The position numbers were made by a program, and so were the translations under genes. From Pontibacter aquaedesilientis (GTDB lineage Bacteria; Bacteroidota; Bacteroidia; Cytophagales; Hymenobacteraceae), in assembly GCF_014773225.1 (NCBI RefSeq), contig NZ_JACXAJ010000003.1:310001-374000 (forward strand): a stretch of 64,000 nt of DNA, given 5' to 3'. The notes beneath the pieces were generated by a model. It saw only the letters and a program-made list of their open reading frames with translations, made no database searches and was not told the DNA's origin. Position 1 is the stretch's first letter, and each line of letters begins with the position of its first letter. Shown piece after piece: positions 16,233 to 24,516 of this stretch.

Positions 16233-18065
16233 ATGTCAACAGAAAACGAAAGACCATCACGCGATAACAACGGTGAAGGCAGAAGATCGTCTGAAAGAAA
16301 CGATTCAGGCAGACCGTACAACGATCGCGGAGAAAAGAAGATCTTTAACAGAAGAGATAAAGGCGAAGGAAGAGAGGGCGGAGAGCGCCGCTCTTACGGA
16401 AACGATAGAAGAGAAGACCGCGGAGACCGCAAGCCATACAGCGACCGCCGCGAAGGTGGCGAGCGTCGCAGCTTCGGAGGTGACAGAGAGCGCCGCGAAG
16501 GTGGTGAAAGAAAACCTTATGGAGATCGTAGAGAGGGCGGCGAACGTCGTTCTTTCGGAGGCGATCGCGAACGCAAGCCTTACGGAGATCGCAGAGAGGG
16601 TGGCGAACGTCGCTCTTTCGGAGGTGACCGGGAGCGTAAGCCTTATGGTGACCGCAACGAAGGTGGCGAGCGCAGATCATATGGTGATCGCCGCGAAGGC
16701 GGAGATCGCAAAGAAGGAGGCGAGCGTCGCTTCGATTCTGAGCGTGGCGAAAGAAAATCTTTTGGCGGCGACAGAAAAGAAGGTGGTGAGCGTCGGTCAT
16801 TCGGTGAGAACCGTGAAGAAAGAGGCGAACGTCGACCTTATGGCAACGACCGTAGAGAAGGCGGCGAACGCCGTTCGTTCGGCGGTGATAGAGAACGCAA
16901 GCCCTATGGCGATCGCCGCGAAGGTGGCGAAAGAAAGCCTTATGGTGACCGCAGAGAGTCAGGCGAAGGCCGCTCATTTGGCGGTGACCGGGAGCGCAAG
17001 CCGTATGGCGATCGCAGAGAAGGTGGCCAGAGAGAAGACCGCGGAGAGCGCCGTAGCTTCGGTGACCGCCGCGAAGGTGGCGATCGTGGGGAAAAGCGTT
17101 CTTTTGGAGGTGACCGCAGAGAGGGTGGTGAGCGTCGCAGTTTCGGAGGTGATAGAGATCGCAGAGAAGGTGGCGAGCGCAGATCATTTGACCGCAGGGA
17201 TAAGTTCAGCAAAGGGGGCGAAGAGCGCCGTGGCCGTAGCTTCGAGAACCGCAGCTCTGATTCAGAGATCAACCCGGAGACGCCCAACTACGACCTGCGC
17301 CGTTACAAGGATAATCCGCGCATCAAGAAAACTAATCGCAAAGGCGAAGACGAGGATGGAAGCATCCGTTTGAACCGTTACATCGCCAATGCAGGCGTTT
17401 GTTCGCGCCGTGAGGCCGATGAGCTGATTCTGTCCGGTGAGATCAAAGTAAACGGAGAAGCAGTAACCGAAATGGGCTTCAAGGTACAGCCTTCTGACAC
17501 GGTAACATACGGCAAGAAAGTGCTGAGCCGCGAGAAGATGGTATATGTGCTTTTGAACAAGCCAAAGGATTTCATTACGACGACGGAAGATCCTGAAGGT
17601 CGCAAGACGGTGATGAGCCTGGTGGAGAAAGCCTCGAAAGAGCGTATTTTCCCGGTTGGCCGCCTGGACCGCAATACCACAGGTCTGTTGCTTTTCACCA
17701 ACGACGGTGAGCTGGCGCAGAAATTGACGCACCCATCCAACGAAATCAAGAAAATCTATCAGGTAGAGCTGGATAAGCCAATTACCAAAGACGACTTCCA
17801 GAAAGTAGTGGAAGGTGTGGAATTGGAAGACGGCAAAGCGATGGTAGATGATGTGGCCATGCTAGGTGACTCCAAGAAGTTCCTCGGACTGGAAATCCAT
17901 ATTGGTCGTAACCGTATTGTGCGTCGCATATTCGAACACTTGGGCTACGAGGTGGTAACACTGGACCGTGTGCAATATGCCGGCCTGACCAAAAAGGACC
18001 TACCGCGCAGCGAGTGGCGCTACCTCTCCGAAAAAGAGGTGATTCGTTTGAAATACTTCATGTAA
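16233..18065 (+). CDS. rRNA pseudouridine synthase (RsuA/RluB family) with a long Arg/Gly/Glu-rich N-terminal tail
   Basis: A 610-residue protein. Residues 1 to about 345 are disordered repeats of REGGERRSFGGDRERKPYGDR type, an RGG-like RNA-binding tail. An S4 domain starts near residue 377 (SIRLNRYIANAGVCSRREAD), followed by the RsuA/RluB catalytic domain with GRLDRNTTGLLLFTNDGE, where Asp is catalytic. It isomerises a uridine in rRNA; whether RluB-, RluE- or RsuA-like cannot be decided. The tail is far longer than in the E. coli enzymes. Its purine-rich coding repeats leave another plus frame open (16273-17373), which is not a gene. coaX follows four bases after the stop. Confidence 0.9.
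   Translation: MSTENERPSRDNNGEGRRSSERNDSGRPYNDRGEKKIFNRRDKGEGREGGERRSYGNDRREDRGDRKPYSDRREGGERRSFGGDRERREGGERKPYGDRREGGERRSFGGDRERKPYGDRREGGERRSFGGDRERKPYGDRNEGGERRSYGDRREGGDRKEGGERRFDSERGERKSFGGDRKEGGERRSFGENREERGERRPYGNDRREGGERRSFGGDRERKPYGDRREGGERKPYGDRRESGEGRSFGGDRERKPYGDRREGGQREDRGERRSFGDRREGGDRGEKRSFGGDRREGGERRSFGGDRDRREGGERRSFDRRDKFSKGGEERRGRSFENRSSDSEINPETPNYDLRRYKDNPRIKKTNRKGEDEDGSIRLNRYIANAGVCSRREADELILSGEIKVNGEAVTEMGFKVQPSDTVTYGKKVLSREKMVYVLLNKPKDFITTTEDPEGRKTVMSLVEKASKERIFPVGRLDRNTTGLLLFTNDGELAQKLTHPSNEIKKIYQVELDKPITKDDFQKVVEGVELEDGKAMVDDVAMLGDSKKFLGLEIHIGRNRIVRRIFEHLGYEVVTLDRVQYAGLTKKDLPRSEWRYLSEKEVIRLKYFM
16440..17200. repeat. Degenerate tandem coding repeat (Arg/Gly/Glu tail)
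   Basis: Roughly twenty degenerate units of 20-60 bases encode GGERRSFGGDR and ERKPYGDRR words. Unit number is likely to vary between strains through slipped pairing or recombination; this is inference. Confidence 0.8.
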
Positions 18066-18069
18066 GCAC

Positions 18070-18792
18070 ATGCGCAGCATCGCCATCGACATAGGCAATA
18101 CAGGAGGCAAATACGGTATTTTCGAAGAAGATGCCCTTGTCTCGCAAGGCAATTTCAAAGAACAGGAGGGGCTGCCACAACAAGTGGTGTCCCAAACCTT
18201 TGACCATGCCATCATTGCCTCTGTAAGCGGTGGTAGAGCAGAACAGATAAAAACGGGGCTGTCAGTGTCCGGAAGCATGATCGAGCTTTCGGCGCAGACA
18301 GCCCTGCCTGTTTCTAACGATTACAAGACACCCGAGACGCTGGGGGCAGACCGTATTGCGGCGGCCGTGGCGGCAAGTTATTTCTTCCCGGGTCGCAACT
18401 GCCTCACCATCGACGCAGGCACAGCGATCACATACGACTTTATCAACGCACAGGGCCATTATCAGGGAGGGGGCATCGCGCCCGGCATCCAGATGAAATT
18501 CAAGGCGCTGCATAATTTTACAGGACGTCTGCCGTTAGTACAGCAAATCAATGCAGAATTCCCCCTGATTGGGCAGACGACACAGGAGTCGCTGGAGAGC
18601 GGCGTTTTGGGAGGAACCGTAGCCGAAGTGGAAGGTATAATCAGGGCGTACCGGCAAAAATCAGATCATCTGGTGGTTATACTTTGCGGAGGAGATGCAG
18701 GATTTTTTGAAAGTACCATAAAACACCCCATCTTTGTAATTCCTGAACTGGTCCTGATTGGGCTTTATAGAATATTAAGACATAATGTATAA
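18070..18792 (+). CDS. coaX: Type III pantothenate kinase
   Basis: A 240-residue ASKHA-fold kinase that makes 4'-phosphopantothenate, the first step from pantothenate to CoA. Visible are AIDIGNTGGKYGIFE (phosphate 1), GADRIAAAVAA, the LTIDAGTAITYDF phosphate 2 loop with the catalytic Asp, and GGGIAPGIQMKFKALHNFT. The window also carries panC and panD further on. It begins four bases after the pseudouridine synthase and overlaps the next gene by eight bases, so an operon is likely. Confidence 0.95.
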   Translation: MRSIAIDIGNTGGKYGIFEEDALVSQGNFKEQEGLPQQVVSQTFDHAIIASVSGGRAEQIKTGLSVSGSMIELSAQTALPVSNDYKTPETLGADRIAAAVAASYFFPGRNCLTIDAGTAITYDFINAQGHYQGGGIAPGIQMKFKALHNFTGRLPLVQQINAEFPLIGQTTQESLESGVLGGTVAEVEGIIRAYRQKSDHLVVILCGGDAGFFESTIKHPIFVIPELVLIGLYRILRHNV

Positions 18793-20080
18793 AACGCTCC
18801 GTTTACTTATTTGCGCTTCCGTGCTGTGCCTGGCACAGGCCGTGCAGGCGCAAAGCATTGCTAACTCACCCTACTCCCGCTACGGATTAGGAGAACTCAA
18901 CACAAACTTAGGCAATTTACGGACAGCAGGTATGGGAGGCGTGGGTGTCAGCTCAGGCAGTAGCTTCCATGCGAACACAGCCAATCCCGCTCTGTTGTAC
19001 TACAACAGCGTCACCATATTCGATATTGGCGTGGCCGGGCAGTACAAAACGCTCAAAAACAGCAGCCTCTCGCAACGTGACGGCGATGCCAACCTTAATT
19101 ACCTGACATTGGGTGTGCCACTCTCCAAACGCTGGAGCTCTGCCCTGAGCCTGAGACCATACAGCACAGTTGACTACCGGATCAGCAGCATTGGCTCTTT
19201 GCCAAACAGGCCTGAAGCGGTTATTATAAACGAATACAGTGGAGAAGGCGGAATCTCAGAGCTATACTTTGGGCATGGAGTTAGAATCGCCGATGGCTTG
19301 ACAATCGGTGCGAGTGCGTCTTATCTTTTCGGCACCATCACCCAGGAGTCCTCTACCATTGTAGGAGACACTTCTGTAAACGACATGTCGCTTGAGCGAG
19401 TGGCTTATGCTGAACGCACCCGTTACAACGACTTCCTGTTCCGGACAGGTGCCAATTACCGCAAGAAGGTAGCAGAGAAAGCTTTCCTGAGCGCAGGTGC
19501 AGTTTATACGCTGGGTACTGAGTTAAGCGCAAAGCGCAACACCTCTTATGAGCGGCGTGACCTGGCTGATACCCCTAAAAGTGCGGGTTTGTTGCCTGAT
19601 AGCTTGGAGGGATCGGTGAATATGCCCGGTAGCCTGCAAGCGGCCCTAAGCTACGACAACGGCGCTAACCTGACAGTGGGAGCAGAGTTTTTTACACAGG
19701 ACTGGTCTGATTACCGTAATCTGGATGGCGATCAGGAGCTGGGGAATAGCTACAAGGTAAACCTGGGTGCGGAGTACACGCCAAACGCGAATGCCATTGA
19801 CAGTTACTTCAAGCGCATTACTTACCGCGCCGGGGTTCGCTATGGTCAGTCACCTTATGTGGTTAATGGGGAGCAGATTAAGGATATGGCCGTGACCAGC
19901 GGCTTCACTTTTCCGATAGGACGTGGTTCGTATTTTGAGCCTCCATACCAGTTGAACGTGATGTTGGGATACGGGAAACGCGGCACCACCGACAACGGAC
20001 TGATCACCGAGAATTATCTCCAGTTTGGCGCAGGCGTCACGATAAACAGCAGGTGGTTTGTAAAACGCAGAATAGAGTAA
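18785..20080 (+). CDS. Outer-membrane beta-barrel protein (FadL/PorV-like fold)
   Basis: A 431-residue protein with a signal peptide (MYKTLRLLICASVLCLAQAVQAQ). The mature start SIANSPYSRYGLGELNTNLG and the AGMGGVGVSSGSSFHANTANPALL segment are typical of a Bacteroidota FadL-like outer-membrane family found between coaX and lptC. The rest alternates beta strands and ends close to Trp-Phe. The role is unknown; hydrophobic transport or LPS-related functions are possible from context only. Confidence 0.75.
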   Translation: MYKTLRLLICASVLCLAQAVQAQSIANSPYSRYGLGELNTNLGNLRTAGMGGVGVSSGSSFHANTANPALLYYNSVTIFDIGVAGQYKTLKNSSLSQRDGDANLNYLTLGVPLSKRWSSALSLRPYSTVDYRISSIGSLPNRPEAVIINEYSGEGGISELYFGHGVRIADGLTIGASASYLFGTITQESSTIVGDTSVNDMSLERVAYAERTRYNDFLFRTGANYRKKVAEKAFLSAGAVYTLGTELSAKRNTSYERRDLADTPKSAGLLPDSLEGSVNMPGSLQAALSYDNGANLTVGAEFFTQDWSDYRNLDGDQELGNSYKVNLGAEYTPNANAIDSYFKRITYRAGVRYGQSPYVVNGEQIKDMAVTSGFTFPIGRGSYFEPPYQLNVMLGYGKRGTTDNGLITENYLQFGAGVTINSRWFVKRRIE

Positions 20081-20160
20081 ACTATTCTGTCTTCAAAAGC
20101 ATTATTAAAACAGGCCGTTCTCGTGACGGTCTTTTTTAATTTACTATCTTCAACTCTGAA

Positions 20161-20712
20161 ATGTATAGCAGCGGCATACCGAAATCTTTTTATACAGTCC
20201 TGATAAGCTTGCTGGCATTCCTGGCCGTGGGCTGTGGGGATGACCTGAAAGATCCGGATCAGGAAAAGAAATATACCGGTCCTTTTAGGGAGACCTCCAA
20301 CGTCCTGACACTGTATAGCGACTCTGCCAAGGTGATGATTAAGCTTCAGGCACCATTACAGGAAGACTATGAGAATGGCGACATGATATTCCCCAAAGGG
20401 ATAGACGTAGAGTTTTATGAGCAGGGCGGTGCATTGACCTCTACGCTGCGTGCCAACTACGGCAAGCAGGAGCGCAACAAAGACCTATACTTGGTAAGAG
20501 GCAACGTGGTGGTGGACAATCTGCAGAAAAAGGAGAAACTGGAAACAGAAGAACTTTACTGGAACAAAGGCAAGGCCCAGATATACACCGATAAATTCGT
20601 GAAGATCACTACCCCGGAGGAAATTCTGATGGGGCACGGCCTGCAGGCTAACCAGGATTTTTCAAATTACAAAATCAGAAAAGTGACAGGCGTATTCAGC
20701 CTGAAAGAGTAA
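20161..20712 (+). CDS. lptC: LPS export ABC transporter periplasmic lipoprotein LptC
   Basis: A 183-residue lipoprotein (lipobox LAVGC) with the LptC/OstA-type beta-jellyroll pattern: GIDVEFYEQGGALTSTLRAN, NKDLYLVRGNVVVDN, TEELYWNKGKAQIYTDKFV and ILMGHGLQANQDFSNY. It bridges LptBFG to the periplasmic LptA bridge in LPS export. Its ATPase partner lptB is in this window at 29787-30518. Its stop overlaps the start of a 57-residue membrane gene by one base. Confidence 0.9.
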   Translation: MYSSGIPKSFYTVLISLLAFLAVGCGDDLKDPDQEKKYTGPFRETSNVLTLYSDSAKVMIKLQAPLQEDYENGDMIFPKGIDVEFYEQGGALTSTLRANYGKQERNKDLYLVRGNVVVDNLQKKEKLETEELYWNKGKAQIYTDKFVKITTPEEILMGHGLQANQDFSNYKIRKVTGVFSLKE

Positions 20713-20885
20713 TGAACCCAAAACTGGTTAATACCATCTTACTATCATTGGCTTTTGTAGCCATGGTGATTGGTGTGCACAGGAGCATACAAGAGTCCGA
20801 TATAGCAGGCAATTACTGGATCTATATGATTGGGTTTATGCTGTATATCGTGTACCATTACCGCAAGAAGAAACAGACCGAATAG
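20712..20885 (+). CDS. Small two-helix membrane protein between lptC and the CorC/HlyC gene
   Basis: A 57-residue protein starting MNPKLVNTILLSLAFVAM, with two hydrophobic helices (about 5-21 and 33-47) and a basic KKK tail. Its ATG overlaps the lptC stop by one base and the next gene begins 13 bases after it, so translation is coupled within this operon. No named family is recognised. Confidence 0.7.
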   Translation: MNPKLVNTILLSLAFVAMVIGVHRSIQESDIAGNYWIYMIGFMLYIVYHYRKKKQTE

Positions 20886-20898
20886 TCTGTAATACCCT

Positions 20899-22191
20899 AT
20901 GATAGACCCCGATCAGATACTTTTGCTGTTTGTTGCCTTACTGGCCTGCGCCTTTTTTTCAGGGATAGAGATCGCCCTGATGGCTGCCAACAAACTGCAG
21001 ATCGAGCTGGACGAGAAGAACAACGTGCTGTCTGGCCGCATCCTGATGCACCTGCTGCAGCATCCCGCCCGCTTGATGGGCACGGCCCTTGTCGGGTATA
21101 TTATCTCCCTTGTGCTGTATGGCTTTGTAATAGCGGGGTTACTCCATACCCTGCTGCTTGCATACCTGCCTAGCACCCTCCAGCTCACCCCGCTTATATT
21201 GGTGGCGCAAGTGCTGGTGGCTTCGGTCATTGTGCTGCTCACGGCTGAATTTCTGCCCCGTAGTTTGTTCGCTATCAATCCAAACCGCATGCTGCAGGTG
21301 TTGGCGGTGCCTATTCTGCTTTTTCATTACCTGCTATACCCGGTGGTATACCTGTTGGTAGGCGTAAGCAAATGGATTGCAGAGCGGATACTGAAGATCG
21401 AGTTCTCGGATGAGCACCCGGTGTTCGGGTTCACGGACCTCAATGCCTACATTAAGAACAGGCTTTACCATCCGGTGGAAGATGGAGCGCCGGAGGTGAA
21501 CCAGGAAATTTTCCATAATGCCATGGAGTTCAAAAAAGTGCGGGTGAAGGAATGCATGGTGCCTCGTACCGAAATAGAAGCTGTGGAAGTCAGCGAGCCG
21601 GTCGAGGCGCTGCGCGACGCCTTCATCAAAACGGGACATTCCAAAATACTGGTATACCAGGACACCATTGACAACATTATCGGCTATTGCCACCAGCTGG
21701 CCATGTTCCAGCAGCCGAAGCAGATAAAGGAAATTCTGTCGCCGGTGAGCCTGGTACCGGAGAGCATGCTGGCCAGTGAGCTGTTTCTGCGCTTCGGCAC
21801 CGAGCACCGCACTGTGGCTGTGGTGGTGGATGAGTTTGGAGGAACGTCCGGCATCGTGACAGTGGAAGACGTGATTGAGGAGATATTTGGGGAGATACAG
21901 GATGAGTATGACTATGACGCACTGCTCGAGCAGGTGTTCCCGGCCAAGCACCTATACCTGCTCAGCGGGCGGCACGAGATCGACTACCTTAACAGCAAGT
22001 ATGACCTCAACCTGCCGGAGGGCGACTATGAAACACTGGGTGGCCTGATCTTCTCGGTGCTCGGCGAAATTCCGCAGCCGGGCGATGTAGTGGAGCTCCC
22101 GCCGCTGACCATGACCATCCTATCAATGGACGAGAACCGGGTGAATGCCGTGAAGCTTGTGAAAGACACAGACTTTCAGGGAGATGGCTGA
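20899..22191 (+). CDS. CorC/HlyC-family membrane protein (DUF21, CBS pair, CorC domain)
   Basis: A 430-residue protein: an N-terminal CNNM/DUF21 membrane domain (residues 5-165, three to four helices), a pair of CBS domains (MVPRTEIEAVEVSEPVEALRDAF; VVVDEFGGTSGIVTVEDVIEEIFGEI) and a C-terminal CorC/HlyC transporter-associated domain. Homologues are linked to Mg or Co homeostasis; in gliding Bacteroidota a relative is GldE. The sequence does not decide between them. It is in the lptC operon. Confidence 0.88.
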   Translation: MIDPDQILLLFVALLACAFFSGIEIALMAANKLQIELDEKNNVLSGRILMHLLQHPARLMGTALVGYIISLVLYGFVIAGLLHTLLLAYLPSTLQLTPLILVAQVLVASVIVLLTAEFLPRSLFAINPNRMLQVLAVPILLFHYLLYPVVYLLVGVSKWIAERILKIEFSDEHPVFGFTDLNAYIKNRLYHPVEDGAPEVNQEIFHNAMEFKKVRVKECMVPRTEIEAVEVSEPVEALRDAFIKTGHSKILVYQDTIDNIIGYCHQLAMFQQPKQIKEILSPVSLVPESMLASELFLRFGTEHRTVAVVVDEFGGTSGIVTVEDVIEEIFGEIQDEYDYDALLEQVFPAKHLYLLSGRHEIDYLNSKYDLNLPEGDYETLGGLIFSVLGEIPQPGDVVELPPLTMTILSMDENRVNAVKLVKDTDFQGDG

Positions 22192-22214
22192 TTTAAAACA
22201 GAAGTGCACAAAAT

Positions 22215-22245
22215 TTTGAATTTTTACACGATTAACCTTATTTTG
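22215..22245 (+). promoter_or_regulatory. Bacteroidota-type promoter before the PpiD-like gene
   Basis: TTTG at 22215-22218, a 20-base spacer, then TATTTTG at 22239-22245. This is close to the TTTG / TAnnTTTG consensus; the -7 box is one base short. Confidence 0.5.
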
Positions 22246-22272
22246 CACATCCTTTATCATTTGTAATAACAC

Positions 22273-24378
22273 ATGGCATTAATTAACAAGATTAGAGAAA
22301 AGTCGGGTTGGGCTATTGGCGCTATCGCCATAGGGCTTGGCATATTTGTGGTAGGCGGCGACCTGTTGGGTCCTAACTCCAGGCTTTTGGGTAACGACGC
22401 GACTACAATAGGCGAAATAGCTGGCGAGAAAATCGATTACCAGCAGTTCGACGCGGTGTTCCAGCAGAACAAAGCCCAGTATGAGGGACAGATAGGACGT
22501 GCCGCTACGGAAAGCGAACTTGCCATGATCCGTGAGCAGGCCTGGAACCAGCTAATCTTCCAGATTGCCTTACAAAAAGAATACGATCGCCTTGGCATCC
22601 AGGTATCTGAAGAAGAACTGGCTGACATGGTGCAGGGCAACAACATTCACCCTTCTGTTCGCCAGGCGTTCACCAACCCACAGACAGGAGAGTTTGACCG
22701 TGCTCAGGTAGTGCAGTACCTGCAGAACCTTGACCAGATGGGCGCTCGTCCGATGTGGATCAACTTTGAGCAAGGCATTCTCGCTGACCGTATCCAGAAC
22801 AAGTACAGCAGCCTGCTTAGCAAGTCTATCTACGTAACCACAGCGGAGGCGAAGAACTACTTTGCTGCGCAGAATACACTGGCAGACATGAAGGTGCTTT
22901 ACGTGCCTTACTTCTCCATTGCTGATTCAGCAGTGAAGGTGACAGACGCTCAGTTGAAAGACTACTTTGAGCGCAACAAAGAAATGTATAAAGTGGAAGA
23001 CGGACGCTCAGTTGAGTTCGTGATGATTCCGGTGGCGGCTTCTACGGATGACCGTAACTATTTCCAGGAAGAAATCACTACCATTACGCAGCAGTTTGCT
23101 TCTGCTACTAACGACTCTGCTTTCGTAAACACAAACTCTGATACGCCATACGATGGTGCTTACCTGCATGCAGGCGAGTTGCCAGAGCAGCTGCGCCGCA
23201 GCATGCCTCTGGAAGAGGGCAAGGTATACGGCCCGTTTACAGAAGGCGATAACTATGCGATCCATAAGGTAGTGGACGTGAAAGAAGGCAGTGTAAACAC
23301 GGCTCGTGCCAGCCACATCCTGATCAAGCCGGAGAACGATAGCCCGGAGGCGAAAACAGCGGCTCTTGCAAAGGCGAAAGACATTCTGGCGCAGATCAAA
23401 GGTGGTGCTGACTTTGGCGCGATGGCTGCGCAACACGGTACCGATGGTACGGCATCGCAAGGCGGTGACCTGGGTTACTTCACAGAAGGCCGCATGGTGC
23501 CTGCATTTGAGAAAGCTGTGTTTGGCGCATCTGCCGAAGGTCTGCTGCCTGCTCCAGTTGAGACAGAGTATGGCTACCACATCATCAAGATCACGGCTCC
23601 TAAGACAAAGCGTACTTACAAACTGGCCACAGTGCAGCGTGCTATCGAGGCCAGCGAGTCTACTCGTGATTTAGCCTATGCTACTGCCGACGAACTGGCG
23701 GGCACAAGCCGTAGCCTGGAGGAGTTCAGAGCGAACGTAGCCAAAAACGATGCGCTTATCAAAGAGCAAGTGCCGAACATTGGCAAGAACAACGTGTTGG
23801 TTGGCAACCTGAGCAATGCGCGTGAACTGGTACGTTGGGCCTACAGCAAAGACACAGAGGTAGGGGATGTATCGCCAGTGTTTGAAATCAACGACCAGTA
23901 TGTAGTAGCTTCCCTGACTGGTAAACGCGAAAAAGGCTACGCCAAGTTGGAAGATGTGAAAGAAGAACTGACTGCAGCCGTTCGTAACGAAGTAAAGGCA
24001 CAGCAGATCATGGAGAAACTAAAAGGCGCTAAAGGCTCACTGGACCAGATCGCTGCCAACTATGGCCCTGACGCCATGATTAGAGACGCCGAAGGTGTTT
24101 CGTTTGCCTCTGGTGCTATACCTGGCCTGGGCCTTGAGCCAGTGGCGATCGGGAAGGCGTTTGGCATGAAGCAAGCTGGCCGTACTGCTCCAATCGAAGG
24201 ACAAGGCGGAGTGGTAGTGGTAGAATTGCTGAACGTGACCAAAGCCCCCGAAGTGCAGGAGCTCTCAGGCGTGAAGGCGCAGCTGATGAACATAAGAGCA
24301 CAGCGTGTTGAGTCCAACGCATTCGAAGCCATCAAAGAGAAAGCAGACATTAAGGATAACCGCGTGAGGTTCTTCTAA
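22273..24378 (+). CDS. PpiD/SurA-like membrane-anchored peptidyl-prolyl isomerase
   Basis: A 701-residue protein anchored by one helix (residues 13-31, WAIGAIAIGLGIFVVGGDLL). A SurA_N-type chaperone region follows, then a parvulin domain with RASHILIKPENDS and ADFGAMAAQHGTDG, GGDLGYF and EYGYHIIKI. A second, weaker parvulin-like region occupies the C-terminus. PpiD-type foldases help newly exported proteins fold at the periplasmic side of the inner membrane. It is monocistronic, with its own promoter and terminator. Confidence 0.92.
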   Translation: MALINKIREKSGWAIGAIAIGLGIFVVGGDLLGPNSRLLGNDATTIGEIAGEKIDYQQFDAVFQQNKAQYEGQIGRAATESELAMIREQAWNQLIFQIALQKEYDRLGIQVSEEELADMVQGNNIHPSVRQAFTNPQTGEFDRAQVVQYLQNLDQMGARPMWINFEQGILADRIQNKYSSLLSKSIYVTTAEAKNYFAAQNTLADMKVLYVPYFSIADSAVKVTDAQLKDYFERNKEMYKVEDGRSVEFVMIPVAASTDDRNYFQEEITTITQQFASATNDSAFVNTNSDTPYDGAYLHAGELPEQLRRSMPLEEGKVYGPFTEGDNYAIHKVVDVKEGSVNTARASHILIKPENDSPEAKTAALAKAKDILAQIKGGADFGAMAAQHGTDGTASQGGDLGYFTEGRMVPAFEKAVFGASAEGLLPAPVETEYGYHIIKITAPKTKRTYKLATVQRAIEASESTRDLAYATADELAGTSRSLEEFRANVAKNDALIKEQVPNIGKNNVLVGNLSNARELVRWAYSKDTEVGDVSPVFEINDQYVVASLTGKREKGYAKLEDVKEELTAAVRNEVKAQQIMEKLKGAKGSLDQIAANYGPDAMIRDAEGVSFASGAIPGLGLEPVAIGKAFGMKQAGRTAPIEGQGGVVVVELLNVTKAPEVQELSGVKAQLMNIRAQRVESNAFEAIKEKADIKDNRVRFF

Positions 24379-24393
24379 TCCCTGCCAAACCAT

Positions 24394-24435
24394 AAAAGAA
24401 AAGGGCTGCTCTCGACGGGGCAGCCCTTTTCTTTT
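24394..24435 (+). terminator. Terminator after the PpiD-like gene
   Basis: A 16-base stem AAAAGAAAAGGGCTGC / GCAGCCCTTTTCTTTT with a ten-base loop. Confidence 0.9.
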
Positions 24436-24516
24436 GCCCAGTCTTGAAAATTATTGATTATCTTCATCTTTGGGTATACCCTGAAAATCAAAATGCTCCT
24501 GATCACGTTGTAATAG

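Noticed and set aside
16273..17373. A 366-codon open frame on the plus strand inside the pseudouridine synthase tail
   Set aside because: It arises from the purine-rich repeat codons read in another frame; its Ala/Val-rich product has no domain.
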